NCBI GenBank assembly: GCA_910587025.1
Contig: CAJUKR010000022.1
Location: forward strand, 1-24,570
Reading direction: 5' to 3'
DNA: 24,570 nt
Origin: an uncultured Christensenellaceae bacterium
GTDB taxonomy: Bacteria > Bacillota > Clostridia > Christensenellales > Pumilibacteraceae
The notes under the pieces are model-generated. The model was given only the letters and a program-made list of their open reading frames with translations. It had not been told where the DNA came from and ran no database searches. Position 1 is the first letter of the stretch. Every line of letters begins with the position of its first letter. Positions 1 to 8,929 of this stretch are shown piece by piece. Made by a program: the position numbers and the translations under genes.

Positions 1-368
1 ATCTTCTTTATCATACGGCGGACGGGAGAAAGCATACTGCGGCTCGTAAGCGTACAGAACGCCACGAACACGGCGACGAACACGGGAAGAATAATAACGG
101 TAGCTATTATTACGTTTATGAGCAGACTGTCGTAAACGCCGTCGCGCACCGCCACGGCGACATTGGCTATTACAAACGCCGAATATCCCGCGAGCATAAA
201 GAAAAAGAGCACACTGTTGAGCAGAGTGGTCTTGGTCGCGATGTCCATGCGGAAACGACTGAGCATCGCATGATAAAGCAGGCGGAAAAGACCTATCGGG
301 AAAAATATCCAGACGAGAACGTTCACCCAAACGAGTTTTTTATTCCGTGTTTTTTTACCGCCGCCCAT
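1..368 (-). CDS. Membrane sensor histidine kinase, N-terminal part (cut by window start)
   Basis: The reading frame is open from an ATG at 368 to the window edge, giving about 122 residues. It begins MGGGKKTRNK and shows three hydrophobic stretches: about residues 12-32, 48-72 and 82-106. After the last one comes a basic stretch (SPVRRMIKK) that could start a HAMP linker. No catalytic domain lies inside the window. The ATG overlaps the stop of the upstream response-regulator gene by one base (TAATG), a classic sign of translational coupling. From this position I infer that it is the cognate sensor kinase of the OmpR-family regulator. The signal it senses cannot be told from the part seen. It could be another membrane protein, but the regulator-then-membrane-protein order with overlapping codons makes a kinase by far the likeliest reading. 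Confidence 0.75.
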   Translation of the reverse strand, partial: MGGGKKTRNKKLVWVNVLVWIFFPIGLFRLLYHAMLSRFRMDIATKTTLLNSVLFFFMLAGYSAFVIANVAVAVRDGVYDSLLINVIIATVIILPVFVAVFVAFCTLTSRSMLSPVRRMIKK

Positions 369-1024
369 TATTTGACTATATATCCAGAACCGCGCACCGT
401 ACGCACGACGGTAATTCCGAACACGTCGTCGATCTTGGAGCGGAGATACCTGACATAGACATCCACGACATTGGTGTTTCCGTAAAACTCGAATCCCCAC
501 ACCGCCGCGAGCGCGTCTTCGCGTGTGACGACCTCGCCCTTATGCGAAAGCATATACAGCAACAGATCGAATTCTTTTTTCGTAAGTTCGATCTCCGTCT
601 CGCCGTACATCGCGGTACGTGCGGAAGCATCGAGAACGAGCTTGCCGTACGCAATGCGGCTGTTACCTTCCTTGCTCCGCTTGAGATGCACTCTTATGCG
701 AGCGATCAGTTCTTCGATCGCAAACGGTTTTGTCATATAATCGTTCGCGCCCGTATCCAGTCCGTCCACTTTGTCGATGACCCGATCGCGCGCGGTCAGA
801 ATAATGACGGGCGTATCTTTGACGCGACGCAGACGACGGAGTACTTCGGTGCCGCTCAGACCGGGAAGCATGAGATCGAGCACGATCAGTTCGTAGTTAT
901 TTTCGAGCGCGCTTTCGAGCGCCTCGTTGCCGTCGACTATGTGTTTTACCTCATACCCCTCGTGTTCGAGTTCGAGCTGAACGAACCGCGCTATTTTTAT
1001 TTCGTCCTCAACGATAAGTATCAT
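368..1024 (-). CDS. OmpR/PhoB-family response regulator
   Basis: This 218-residue protein has the usual family length. The N-terminal receiver domain (about 1-115) has the acidic pocket VEDE near residues 5-8, the phospho-acceptor Asp50 in VLDLMLPG, Thr77 in IILTARD and Lys99 in MTKPF. The C-terminal half (about 124-218) is a winged-helix DNA-binding domain with the typical ELTKKEFDLLLYML and VVRTVRGSGYIV segments. It should be phosphorylated by the kinase encoded by the overlapping downstream gene and then bind promoter DNA. Its ATG lies only 13 bp after the metA stop, and its ribosome site (AGGCGGG) sits right behind that stop, so it is probably co-transcribed with metA. ArlR/CssR-like regulators are the nearest type I can name. 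Target genes are unknown. Confidence 0.93.
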   Translation of the reverse strand: MILIVEDEIKIARFVQLELEHEGYEVKHIVDGNEALESALENNYELIVLDLMLPGLSGTEVLRRLRRVKDTPVIILTARDRVIDKVDGLDTGANDYMTKPFAIEELIARIRVHLKRSKEGNSRIAYGKLVLDASARTAMYGETEIELTKKEFDLLLYMLSHKGEVVTREDALAAVWGFEFYGNTNVVDVYVRYLRSKIDDVFGITVVRTVRGSGYIVK

Positions 1025-1037
1025 AAGATCCCGCCTT

Positions 1038-1955
1038 TTATTTTATGCTGTCTATATCGAACGGCGTCGCCTGATATACGCAATAGTTAAGCCAGTTGCT
1101 CATCAAAAGCGCGGAATGCGCGCGCCACGACAATACGGGCGAGCCGTCCTCGCCGTAATAATTGACGGGCTTTGCGACGTCGGAGCGTCCGAGCGCGGTA
1201 TCCCGTCTGTATTCGCCGTCGAGCGTGAATTTATCGTACTCGCCGTGACCGAATACGAACACACGCCGTCCGCCCTTGCTTGCGGCGAGATATATGCCCG
1301 CTTCGTCGCTCTCCGCGAGAATGTCAAGTTCCTTTATTTTGCGCGCGGCGTCTTCGTCGATACCGCTGTGACGCGAATGCGGCGCGTTGAAATATTCGTC
1401 GAAATTTCGAACGATGGGATTGGAACGGTTTAGGCTTCTGTGACGGTATACGCCCGACAGTTTGACGGGAAGCGCGACCTTGTCCACGCCGTAAAAATAG
1501 TGCATTGCGGCGATCGCGCCCCAACATATATAAAGCGTCGAGTATACGTTATGCTCCGCCCAGTCCATTATACGGACTATTTCGTCCCAGTATTTGACGT
1601 CGCGGAACTCCATTTGCTCGACGGGCGCGCCCGTAACTATAAGACCGTCGAACTTCTTACCGTTCTTTACCGCTTCGTCGAAAGTGAGATAAAATTCGCG
1701 CAAATGTTCTTCCGCCGTGTGAGTGGCTTTGTACGACGCGGTCTGAAGCAGAGTTATCTCGATCTGAAGCGGCGAATTGCTTATAAGACGAAGCAACTCC
1801 AGTTCGGTTTCTTCCTTGTTCGGCATCAGATTAAGCAGACCTATGGAAAGCGGGCGTATTTCCTGCGCTTTCGCCCTGCCTTCGGTCATTACGAATATGT
1901 TTTCTTCTTCGAGCGCAGCCTTTGCGGGTAGCGCCGAAGGTACTATTACGGGCAT
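1038..1955 (-). CDS. metA: Homoserine O-acetyltransferase, MetA family
   Basis: The 305-residue protein matches the MetA family in length and motifs. It activates the hydroxyl of L-homoserine by acylation, the first committed step of methionine synthesis, in the cytoplasm. The nucleophile is Cys144 in YICWGA; His237 and Glu239 in FGHGEYD complete the catalytic residues. Family work on the Bacillus cereus enzyme shows that a Glu after APV in the TGAPVEQ loop selects acetyl-CoA, whereas a Gly there selects succinyl-CoA. Here Glu113 is present, so acetyl-CoA is predicted even though databases often call the family succinyltransferase. The start is an ATG preceded by AAAGGAGAG. A consensus promoter lies about 30 bp upstream, leaving a leader too short for an S-box or other methionine riboswitch. 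Confidence 0.95.
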   Translation of the reverse strand: MPVIVPSALPAKAALEEENIFVMTEGRAKAQEIRPLSIGLLNLMPNKEETELELLRLISNSPLQIEITLLQTASYKATHTAEEHLREFYLTFDEAVKNGKKFDGLIVTGAPVEQMEFRDVKYWDEIVRIMDWAEHNVYSTLYICWGAIAAMHYFYGVDKVALPVKLSGVYRHRSLNRSNPIVRNFDEYFNAPHSRHSGIDEDAARKIKELDILAESDEAGIYLAASKGGRRVFVFGHGEYDKFTLDGEYRRDTALGRSDVAKPVNYYGEDGSPVLSWRAHSALLMSNWLNYCVYQATPFDIDSIK

Positions 1956-1981
1956 GATCCACTCTCCTTTCGGTTTTAATA

Positions 1982-2010
1982 ATCATATCACACGCGCGTC
2001 CGATTGTCAA
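1982..2010 (-). promoter_or_regulatory. Sigma-A promoter of metA
   Basis: On the minus strand TTGACA (2005-2010) and TATGAT (1982-1987) are separated by exactly 17 bp. Transcription should start near 1975, only about 20 nt before the metA ATG. No second promoter is evident before the downstream regulator gene. Confidence 0.85.
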
Positions 2011-2130
2011 ATACTATCGCGATCACATTGAGCCGAAAAGTACTTATCGAACAAAATGCGACACACCGGATCGCATGACTTCGCTCGGAAGACAAAGTCT
2101 TATTATATTATAAACGGTAATCGGGATATA

Positions 2131-2166
2131 TAAAAATGCCGTCGCGGTATAACGCGGACGGCATTT
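2131..2166 (-). terminator. Rho-independent terminator of the HD-GYP/GGDEF gene
   Basis: The arms AAATGCCGTC (2134-2143) and GACGGCATTT (2157-2166) form a stem. An inner GCG/CGC pair extends it with one bulged base. On the minus strand the stem is followed by a T-rich run. It lies 17 bp after the stop of the c-di-GMP gene and before the metA promoter, so it separates the two units. Confidence 0.85.
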
Positions 2167-2182
2167 ACGGATCTCCGTTTAT

Positions 2183-4243
2183 TCAGTTTTTCTTTTCCAT
2201 AAGCTCTTTCATCGAATCGTCGTAAAATTTATACGCATTCTTGCCGTTCTTTTTGACCGAATACATCGCCGTATCCGCCATAGACAGCAATAAATCGTAA
2301 TCCCCGGAGAAATTGCCGGCGAGCGCGACGCCCATGCTCACGCTCATATCGAAATCTTTGTACGGAGCGGTCAACGCCTTGAAGATACGTTTGAGAGGCA
2401 ATTCGATGTCCCCTTTGTACTCCATAAACAGTATAAACTCGTCGCCGCCCATTCTCGCGGGGATATCCGCGCTACGGATATTGTTGCGCAGGCGGTCGGC
2501 TATTTCTTTCAATACCTCGTCGCCGAACAAATGACCGTATTTGTCGTTGGCGATCTTGAGATTGTCGAGATCGAAGAAGATAAGCGCGTATTTCCTGCCG
2601 CTCGGTTTTCCGCCAGAGCTTTCGAGCGCTTTGGAAATTATACGTTTGGCGGCGTTGTGATTGAGCAGTCCCGTAAGAGCATCGTGCGACGCCTTGCGTT
2701 CGAGATACTTCATCGCTTCCGTTTCGTCGTTTACATCCACGAGCTTTCCTATCGCGCCCTCGAATTCGGGCGGCTCGCCGTCGCCGTACATGGGCTTTGC
2801 GATAACCTTTTCCCACTTCTCTTCGCCGTTGATGTTGAACAGATAAGTTTCGCTTACGACGGGAGTTCCGTCGGACGCGGAGCGGATCGCTTCAACGAAA
2901 TTCTTGAAATTCTTTTGTCCGAAGATAGCAAGCCACTGCTTATTTTTGGACGGCTCCGCGATATGTATGGGGACATTCAGCGATTCGGCGCCGAACTCGG
3001 AAAGCTGCAACATCTCGGGCACTGCGGTATACTCGAACGTAATCTCTCGCGAAATATCGGACAGATACTTGAACTTCTGACGCTCGCGGTCGATAAGTCT
3101 GATAGAGCGCGACGACGCATCGGCTTTGTTCCCTTTGAGAATTTCTTTTACGGTATCTTTTATTTTGTTTTCGGTATGATTTCCGAACGAAATCACCGAA
3201 AGCTCGGTCTTGAGCCGAGGCGCAACCTCTTTCAAGCAATCGAGAAGCAGCGGATTGAACGCCCCGCATTCGCCGTTGACTATCATTTTTACGGCGGTAT
3301 CCGGATCGTACGACGGCTTATAAACCCGCTCGCTCGTAAGCGCGTCGTAAACGTCTGCGATCGCGACGGCCTGCGCGGCGATCGGAATATCGTCGCCTTT
3401 GAGCCCGTCGGGATAACCTTTTCCGTCATACCGCTCGTGATGCCAACGGCAAATCTGATAGCCTATGTCGACAAGCGCTTCGTTTCTTCTGAACGGTATT
3501 GCGCCGAGCATGTTCGCACCCTCGACGGTGTGCTTCTTCATTATTTCGAACTCTTCGGGAGTAAACCTTCCGGGCTTGTTCAGCACCTCGGACGGAATGG
3601 ATATTTTACCGATATCATGTAACGCCGAAGCCGTGCTTATAAGCCGTATATCCGACTCGGTAAGCGGATATTTATCCGTCATTTTTACAAGATGTTCGAG
3701 CACCATCTGAGTGATGAGATTGACGTGAAGTACGTGCATACCGCTCTCGCCGTTACGGAACTCCACAATATGCGACAGTATTTCTATCATAAGGCTGTTG
3801 TCTTTTTCCTTCTGATAGATCTGCGACGACAAAAGTTCGGTCATTTCCTTATGGCGCATACTGAGCATTACGTTGCACATGACGCGGTGCTTGACCGTGC
3901 GCTCGTCGAACGGACGGCTGATATAGTCTATCGCGCCGAGCCCGTACGCTCTGTCTATATACGCCCCGCTCGTTTCGGCGGAAATCATAATGACGGGCAC
4001 GGTCTTTATCCAGCCCTTTTTGTTCATCATGGAAAGCACGTCGAATCCGTCCATCTGCGGCATCATTATGTCGAGCAGCATAAGCGATATTTCCAGCTCG
4101 CGCTCGCTCATTATATTAACCGCTTCAACGCCGTTTTCCGCCTCTATGATTTCGAAATCGTCGGACAGCATATCGGCAAGGAGCGAACGGTTGAGTTCGG
4201 AGTCGTCCACCACCAAAATTTTCTTTCTGAAATTACCGCCCAT
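2183..4243 (-). CDS. Response regulator with HD-GYP, PAS-like and GGDEF domains
   Basis: The protein has 686 residues if started at the ATG at 4243, which has AGAGGAGAG in front. A TTG nine codons earlier is also in frame but lacks such a site. Residues are counted from that ATG. The receiver domain (about 8-125) has Asp58 in LLDIMMP. The HD-GYP domain (about 155-345) has the pair His209-Asp210 in ALHDIGK and an intact GYP at 276-278, so phosphodiesterase activity on c-di-GMP is expected. A PAS-like region fills about 390-510. The C-terminal GGDEF domain (about 520-680) keeps GGDEF at 599-603, so it could also synthesise c-di-GMP. The gene overlaps the hybrid kinase gene by 11 bp, which suggests the kinase phosphorylates this receiver. 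Which of the two opposing activities dominates cannot be told from sequence. Confidence 0.93.
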   Translation of the reverse strand: MGGNFRKKILVVDDSELNRSLLADMLSDDFEIIEAENGVEAVNIMSERELEISLMLLDIMMPQMDGFDVLSMMNKKGWIKTVPVIMISAETSGAYIDRAYGLGAIDYISRPFDERTVKHRVMCNVMLSMRHKEMTELLSSQIYQKEKDNSLMIEILSHIVEFRNGESGMHVLHVNLITQMVLEHLVKMTDKYPLTESDIRLISTASALHDIGKISIPSEVLNKPGRFTPEEFEIMKKHTVEGANMLGAIPFRRNEALVDIGYQICRWHHERYDGKGYPDGLKGDDIPIAAQAVAIADVYDALTSERVYKPSYDPDTAVKMIVNGECGAFNPLLLDCLKEVAPRLKTELSVISFGNHTENKIKDTVKEILKGNKADASSRSIRLIDRERQKFKYLSDISREITFEYTAVPEMLQLSEFGAESLNVPIHIAEPSKNKQWLAIFGQKNFKNFVEAIRSASDGTPVVSETYLFNINGEEKWEKVIAKPMYGDGEPPEFEGAIGKLVDVNDETEAMKYLERKASHDALTGLLNHNAAKRIISKALESSGGKPSGRKYALIFFDLDNLKIANDKYGHLFGDEVLKEIADRLRNNIRSADIPARMGGDEFILFMEYKGDIELPLKRIFKALTAPYKDFDMSVSMGVALAGNFSGDYDLLLSMADTAMYSVKKNGKNAYKFYDDSMKELMEKKN

Positions 4244-7200
4244 CACTCTCTCCTCTGAGTTCCGCGACAATGACTTTCAGTTTAAGCATGTCTATGGGCT
4301 TGGCGAGGTGCGCGTTCATTCCCGCGTCGAGCGCCGTTTTTACGTCGTCTTCGAACGCGTTTGCGGTCATCGCCAGAATGGGTATGGTTTTCGCTTCGGG
4401 ATGAGCGCAGGCGCGGATCGCGCGCGTAGCTTCGTACCCGTTCATGACCGGCATCTGCACATCCATAAATATCATGTCGTAAGTACCCTTTGCGCTCTTT
4501 TCGAACGTTTCGAGCGCTTCCTTTCCGTTGGACGCGATGATGCAGTTCGCGCCCTCTATGTCGAGAAGTTCCTGCAATATTTCGGCGTTTATGTCGTTGT
4601 CCTCCGCCGCGAGGATATTCATGCCCTTGAGCGACAACGGCGACGTTTCTTTCTTTTCCTCTTCGCTTTCTTTGTTCTCCGCTTTGCCGTTCAACTGGCT
4701 TACCGCGTGACGGAAATTGGAGATAAAGAACGGTTTGGTCAGGAACAGATCGATACCAGCCGAACGCGCCTCTTCCTCGATCTCGTCGAAGTTATACGAG
4801 GTAAGAATTATTATCGGTAAATCCTTGCCGACTTTTTCCCGTATGCATTTCGCCGTTTCGACACCGTCCATTCCGGGCATCTTCCAGTCGAGAAGCACGA
4901 CGTTGTAAGCGTTGTCCGTTTCAAAATGTTCGGCGATCTTATCCACGGCTTCCATACCGCCCAAAGCGTAATCGACTTCCACGCCCGTTTCCGACATAAG
5001 CTCTTTGACTTCGACGCAGATATCCTCTTCGTCGTCGACGACAAGCACTTTGAATATCTCGTGATTTTTCCAGAAATGTTCGTCGTTCTCGGCATCGGAA
5101 ACTACGGTAAGCTCGAGATCGACCGTAAACGTGCTTCCCTTTCCGGGTTCGCTTTCGACAGAGATCGTACCGCCCATAAGTTCGACGATCTGCTTCGTGA
5201 TCGCCATACCGAGTCCTGTGCCCTGTATTTCGCGCGTGGCGACCGTGGACTCCCTGGAGAACGGCTCGAAAATAATATCCACGAATTCTTTGCTCATTCC
5301 CATGCCGTCGTCCTTGACGGATATACGGAGATGGGTATTCTTTTTGAGCGATTTATCCACGGACTCGACCTGAAGAAGTATGTTGCCGTTCTCCGGCGTA
5401 TATTTTACGGCGTTGGACAACAAGTTCAGCAATATCTGATTTATGCGCATCTTATCGCCGTAAACGAGCTCGGGAAGATATCCTTTCGCTTTTACGTCGA
5501 ACGTCTGCTTCTTCGCCCTGGTCTGAGGCAGCATCATCGTATACTGTTCTTCGAGAAGATCGGGCAGATTGAACTCTACCATATTGAGCGAGCTCTTACC
5601 GCTCTCGATCTTGCTCATGTCGAGAATATCGTTTATAAGGCTAAGCAGATGCTGACTCGAGAAGGATATTTTTCGGATATATTCGCGAACCTTATCCGGC
5701 TTATCGGCGTCCTTGGCGCAAAGCGTGGAAAAGCCTATGATCGCGTTCATCGGCGTGCGTATATCATGCGACATATTCGCAAGGAAGTTGCTCTTCGCCT
5801 TGTTCGCGGAACGGGCGATATCGAGCGCGGAGCTCAAGTTCGCGCTCATTCGGCGCTCTTTCGTGCGATCGGAAAGCATCATGACGTAACTGTCCTTTTT
5901 ATCGTTTACCGAATGATTGATTATAGCCCTGTACGTATACTTGTTCTCGCCGACGATGCTCTTCATCGACACGTCGGACGTCCACTGTTCGGTCTGTCTG
6001 AGCTCGGTGAAAATATCGTTGAGCGCAATGGGGTTTTCGCCGTCGACGGCAAGCAGGATATTGCGGACGTCTTTTTTGATCTCGCCTATGTCGAGGTCGA
6101 GAATCTTATTGACGTTCGTACTGACGTATTCCGAAGTATAATCGCCGTTGAACAGTACGAAAATATCGCTCGAGTTCTGCGTGAGAAGATCGAGAATGCT
6201 TTCGCGCGACTTGACTTCGAGTTCCTTACCCTTTACGCGCTTGTTATTGATCATTACGAGAATATAAATAACGCATGCGAAAGCGATCACGAAAATCACA
6301 CATATGACGATAATCGTTATCACATGCAAATTGGTCATATTGCTGTTCAAGACCGAAGACGGGACAAGACCGCACAAGATCCAGTCGCTGAACCCTATGG
6401 GTTTGTACGTCAAATAATATTCTCTTACGTCGTTAATGCCGCTAAAAAAAGTAAAAAGGGTGGTTTCCGCTTCTACCTCTTTCAGCTTGTCGTTGCTTGC
6501 TTCCTCTATTTTCTTGAATCCGTCCCGAATTTCCGTCAGCCCCACGCCCATCGAGAAACTACCGTAATTGCTCAAAAAGGGTATAAACTTTTCGACGCGT
6601 TCCCCCGTTCCCGATTGCAGCAATACGTTGCCTTCCTCGTCTGGCAGTACGATCAGATAAGTACCTTCGTTATTGAACGAATCGATTTTTATCGACTCCT
6701 GAATGTCCTCGGTACGGAACGCGATGCCGATCGCGTCATACTCGAATCCGTCGTATGTATAAGAACCGTCGCCTATCGGCGTCGCGAACATCAGATAACG
6801 GCTCTCTATCTCTCCGTCGGCGTCCGCTTCTCTTACGATAACGCCGCCGTCCGCGCGGTCGAGAAGAACCGACGCATTGCGACGAAGATTAAGAGTCGAA
6901 ACGGTGCCGTCGGTAAGTTTGATCTCTGCGCCCGTGGAACTGTCGGGATCTTTTATATTGATGAAACAAAATCTCGTAAAGCCCCAATTCTGTTTCTGAT
7001 CTTCGATAAACTCCTTGAACTCCTCGTGCTTCGCTCCGTTCGAGTTCTCCGTAACGTCCACGATATAATTCTCCCAGCTGTGCATCACGTTCTTATAATC
7101 CGAAATCTTCTGATTGAACGTATCGCCCACCTGGTCGTAAATCTCCTCGAGATGCACCGAGCTTTCCTCGAAAATACGTCCCGAGATAAAGAAGGAATAC

Positions 7201-7277
7201 AATACGATAGCCAAAATAACGACGGCAACGCTTCCCGCAATGATCATCATGCTTATCAACTTCATTTTGTTTTTCAT
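4233..7277 (-). CDS. Membrane-bound hybrid histidine kinase with two receiver domains
   Basis: The protein has 1014 residues from the ATG at 7277. A GTG two codons upstream is possible but would lie inside the weak ribosome site. Domains in order are a transmembrane helix (about 8-31), an extracytoplasmic Cache-like sensor (about 32-315), a second helix (about 320-343) and a PAS-like domain (about 360-475). HisKA follows with His504 in MSHDIRTPMN, then HATPase_c with NAVKY and GTGLGM boxes. Two receivers follow, with Asp797 (LLDWKMP) and Asp939 (FMDVQMP). No Hpt domain is visible, so an external Hpt protein or direct transfer to the REC of the overlapping HD-GYP/GGDEF gene would be needed. 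The gene has its own promoter upstream. It probably couples an outside signal to c-di-GMP levels; the signal is unknown. Confidence 0.93.
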   Translation of the reverse strand: MKNKMKLISMMIIAGSVAVVILAIVLYSFFISGRIFEESSVHLEEIYDQVGDTFNQKISDYKNVMHSWENYIVDVTENSNGAKHEEFKEFIEDQKQNWGFTRFCFINIKDPDSSTGAEIKLTDGTVSTLNLRRNASVLLDRADGGVIVREADADGEIESRYLMFATPIGDGSYTYDGFEYDAIGIAFRTEDIQESIKIDSFNNEGTYLIVLPDEEGNVLLQSGTGERVEKFIPFLSNYGSFSMGVGLTEIRDGFKKIEEASNDKLKEVEAETTLFTFFSGINDVREYYLTYKPIGFSDWILCGLVPSSVLNSNMTNLHVITIIVICVIFVIAFACVIYILVMINNKRVKGKELEVKSRESILDLLTQNSSDIFVLFNGDYTSEYVSTNVNKILDLDIGEIKKDVRNILLAVDGENPIALNDIFTELRQTEQWTSDVSMKSIVGENKYTYRAIINHSVNDKKDSYVMMLSDRTKERRMSANLSSALDIARSANKAKSNFLANMSHDIRTPMNAIIGFSTLCAKDADKPDKVREYIRKISFSSQHLLSLINDILDMSKIESGKSSLNMVEFNLPDLLEEQYTMMLPQTRAKKQTFDVKAKGYLPELVYGDKMRINQILLNLLSNAVKYTPENGNILLQVESVDKSLKKNTHLRISVKDDGMGMSKEFVDIIFEPFSRESTVATREIQGTGLGMAITKQIVELMGGTISVESEPGKGSTFTVDLELTVVSDAENDEHFWKNHEIFKVLVVDDEEDICVEVKELMSETGVEVDYALGGMEAVDKIAEHFETDNAYNVVLLDWKMPGMDGVETAKCIREKVGKDLPIIILTSYNFDEIEEEARSAGIDLFLTKPFFISNFRHAVSQLNGKAENKESEEEKKETSPLSLKGMNILAAEDNDINAEILQELLDIEGANCIIASNGKEALETFEKSAKGTYDMIFMDVQMPVMNGYEATRAIRACAHPEAKTIPILAMTANAFEDDVKTALDAGMNAHLAKPIDMLKLKVIVAELRGESDGR

Positions 7278-7335
7278 ATACACCTACACAATACGATCCG
7301 ATTTCCGCATTTATTCTTTTCCCGCTTATATCGCT

Positions 7336-7364
7336 ATTTTAACATATCCCGCGCGAATTATCAA
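7336..7364 (-). promoter_or_regulatory. Sigma-A promoter of the hybrid kinase / c-di-GMP unit
   Basis: On the minus strand TTGATA (7359-7364) and TAAAAT (7336-7341) are 17 bp apart. They lie about 60 bp before the hybrid kinase start and just behind the terminator of the sipW-like gene. Confidence 0.75.
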
Positions 7365-7390
7365 GTTTTATTTCGAATAAAGAATATGAA

Positions 7391-7418
7391 AAAAGAGTGA
7401 TTTCATACAAAATCACTC
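7391..7418 (-). terminator. Terminator overlapping the end of the sipW-like gene
   Basis: A perfect 9-bp stem pairs GAGTGATTT (7395-7403) with AAATCACTC (7410-7418) around a 6-nt loop. Six T follow on the minus strand. The stop codon of the peptidase gene (7403-7405) begins at the base of the loop, so half of the stem is coding sequence. Confidence 0.85.
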
Positions 7419-8908
7419 CCTTCATTCACTGTTTTTCGGTCACTTCGCGTCGTCGCGCGTTCCGCGTTCCCTTCCGCCGTTTCGTCGACGGCATGTGTGA
7501 TCTCCTCTATGCGATATATCTTTTCTTTCGACGATACGTTGCGTTTTACCAGTCCTCTTTGCATGAGCGACACTACGCCCTCGTACGGCATATAAAAATC
7601 CTTCGGCTCGTAACCGACCGATCTCTCCGCTCCGAGCGACGTCATAAGATCGTCGATCAGATCGCAGGCATACTTAAGACGCCTCGCGCTTCCGATACGG
7701 TATAAACACGGCGTCGAAAGATTCACGGCTTTTACGGCATACTTCGTTCCGTCGTATTTCGACGGATCGGAAGCCAAAAACAAACACAACGTCCTGCCGC
7801 GCACGGATATTCTCGCCGCCGCCCCGCGTCCGTAAGAAAAAGTTTCGTATCGACCGCTCATACGCGATCGCATACCGCTTATCGAAAGCAAGCGGTTTTT
7901 GAGTTCCGAATACCACTCTTTCGCCTGAGGTTTGAGCCGAATGAGTTTTGCCTCGCAACTATATATATAACTTACGACTTCGCTCCGCTCGCGTACGATT
8001 TCGGACGACGCGACGTTATCGACGGGGCGTTCGTCCGATACGGCGGCAATATCGTCGCCTTTTCTGACAAGCCGCAAAGTCCCGTTATGATCGACTTCGC
8101 CCGATCGCGCGAGATCGTCGTCGAGGTCGTCGTGATACGGACGCTTGGGCAACGCTCCGGTTTTTATGAACCACCTGAGCTTTTTGTCCTTGCGCTTCAT
8201 ATCCTTTCTGTCGACGGGATCCTTGGATACTATGCCTATTACGTCGGCGATCGTACCCAACTCGTCTATCTGCGTGCCCGAAAGGATCGAGCCGCTTTTT
8301 TTGAGCGCGCCGAGCGCGATGTTGCGCCACATTTTTACCAGATTTACGAAATGCACGATTATCCAGGTCAACGCGATGATAAGCGCGACTATTATCAGCG
8401 CGATCGCGCCTTCCGCCGATTGCAGAAATCCGAAAAAGTATCCGAAAAATCCGCACTTCTCTCCCGTATATATGCCCACAACGTCGGAGAACGTCGGACG
8501 TGCGGCGTCGGCAGCGGGCGCGTTGTCTCCCCGCGTCGTATAATACGCAGTACCGTCGGCGCGTACGTTTATCGCCGTCACACGGTGAGTAATGAGAGTG
8601 ACCGAATTGCCCTGAGTGAGTTCGTAAGTTATGACCGTGCCTATCTCTATTTCGTCCTCGCCTGTCGGCACGCGCCCGACGATCATGTCCCCGGCGTTTA
8701 TTTCCGGCTCCATGGAGTCCGTAACTACCGAGAAAAATCTATACTCGCCGAACGTCGGATAATAATGATCGGCGAATACGCAAAGAAGCGAATTCACGAT
8801 AAGCGCCGCGAGCAGACCGACAAGCAGTATAAGACCGCATATTTTCAAGATCTTAAGTGCGGTCTTTGCTCTGCTATTCGTCGTTTTGTCGTTCTCTGTC
8901 GGATTCAT
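7403..8908 (-). CDS. sipW: SipW-like type I signal peptidase with long C-terminal extension
   Basis: This 501-residue protein is far longer than the usual 180-200 of SipW. Residues 1-190 form the peptidase: a transmembrane helix (about 18-45), the nucleophile Ser65 in VVTDSMEPEINAGD, the base His108 in LITHRV, RGDN at 126-129 and a second helix (about 167-189). The Ser/His pair marks the ER/archaeal class, to which SipW belongs. It should cleave the SipW-type signal peptides of the two small proteins encoded just upstream. Residues 195-501 are cytoplasmic if the helices are placed as usual. They are charged, with a conserved-looking block around 325-440 (KNRLLSISGMRSR, RGRTLCLFLASDP). I cannot name this domain with certainty. 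The ATG follows GGAGAAGAA. Confidence 0.85.
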   Translation of the reverse strand: MNPTENDKTTNSRAKTALKILKICGLILLVGLLAALIVNSLLCVFADHYYPTFGEYRFFSVVTDSMEPEINAGDMIVGRVPTGEDEIEIGTVITYELTQGNSVTLITHRVTAINVRADGTAYYTTRGDNAPAADAARPTFSDVVGIYTGEKCGFFGYFFGFLQSAEGAIALIIVALIIALTWIIVHFVNLVKMWRNIALGALKKSGSILSGTQIDELGTIADVIGIVSKDPVDRKDMKRKDKKLRWFIKTGALPKRPYHDDLDDDLARSGEVDHNGTLRLVRKGDDIAAVSDERPVDNVASSEIVRERSEVVSYIYSCEAKLIRLKPQAKEWYSELKNRLLSISGMRSRMSGRYETFSYGRGAAARISVRGRTLCLFLASDPSKYDGTKYAVKAVNLSTPCLYRIGSARRLKYACDLIDDLMTSLGAERSVGYEPKDFYMPYEGVVSLMQRGLVKRNVSSKEKIYRIEEITHAVDETAEGNAERATTRSDRKTVNEGSDFV

Positions 8909-8929
8909 TTCTTCTCCGATGCTCGGTCA

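Noticed and set aside
1956..2130. Possible SAM or T-box riboswitch before metA
   Set aside because: The promoter lies so close to the ATG that the leader is about 20 nt, too short for any such element.
4926..7400. 824-codon plus-strand frame opposite the hybrid kinase
   Set aside because: The minus-strand kinase has all catalytic motifs. The plus frame is a shadow caused by the GC-biased codon pattern.
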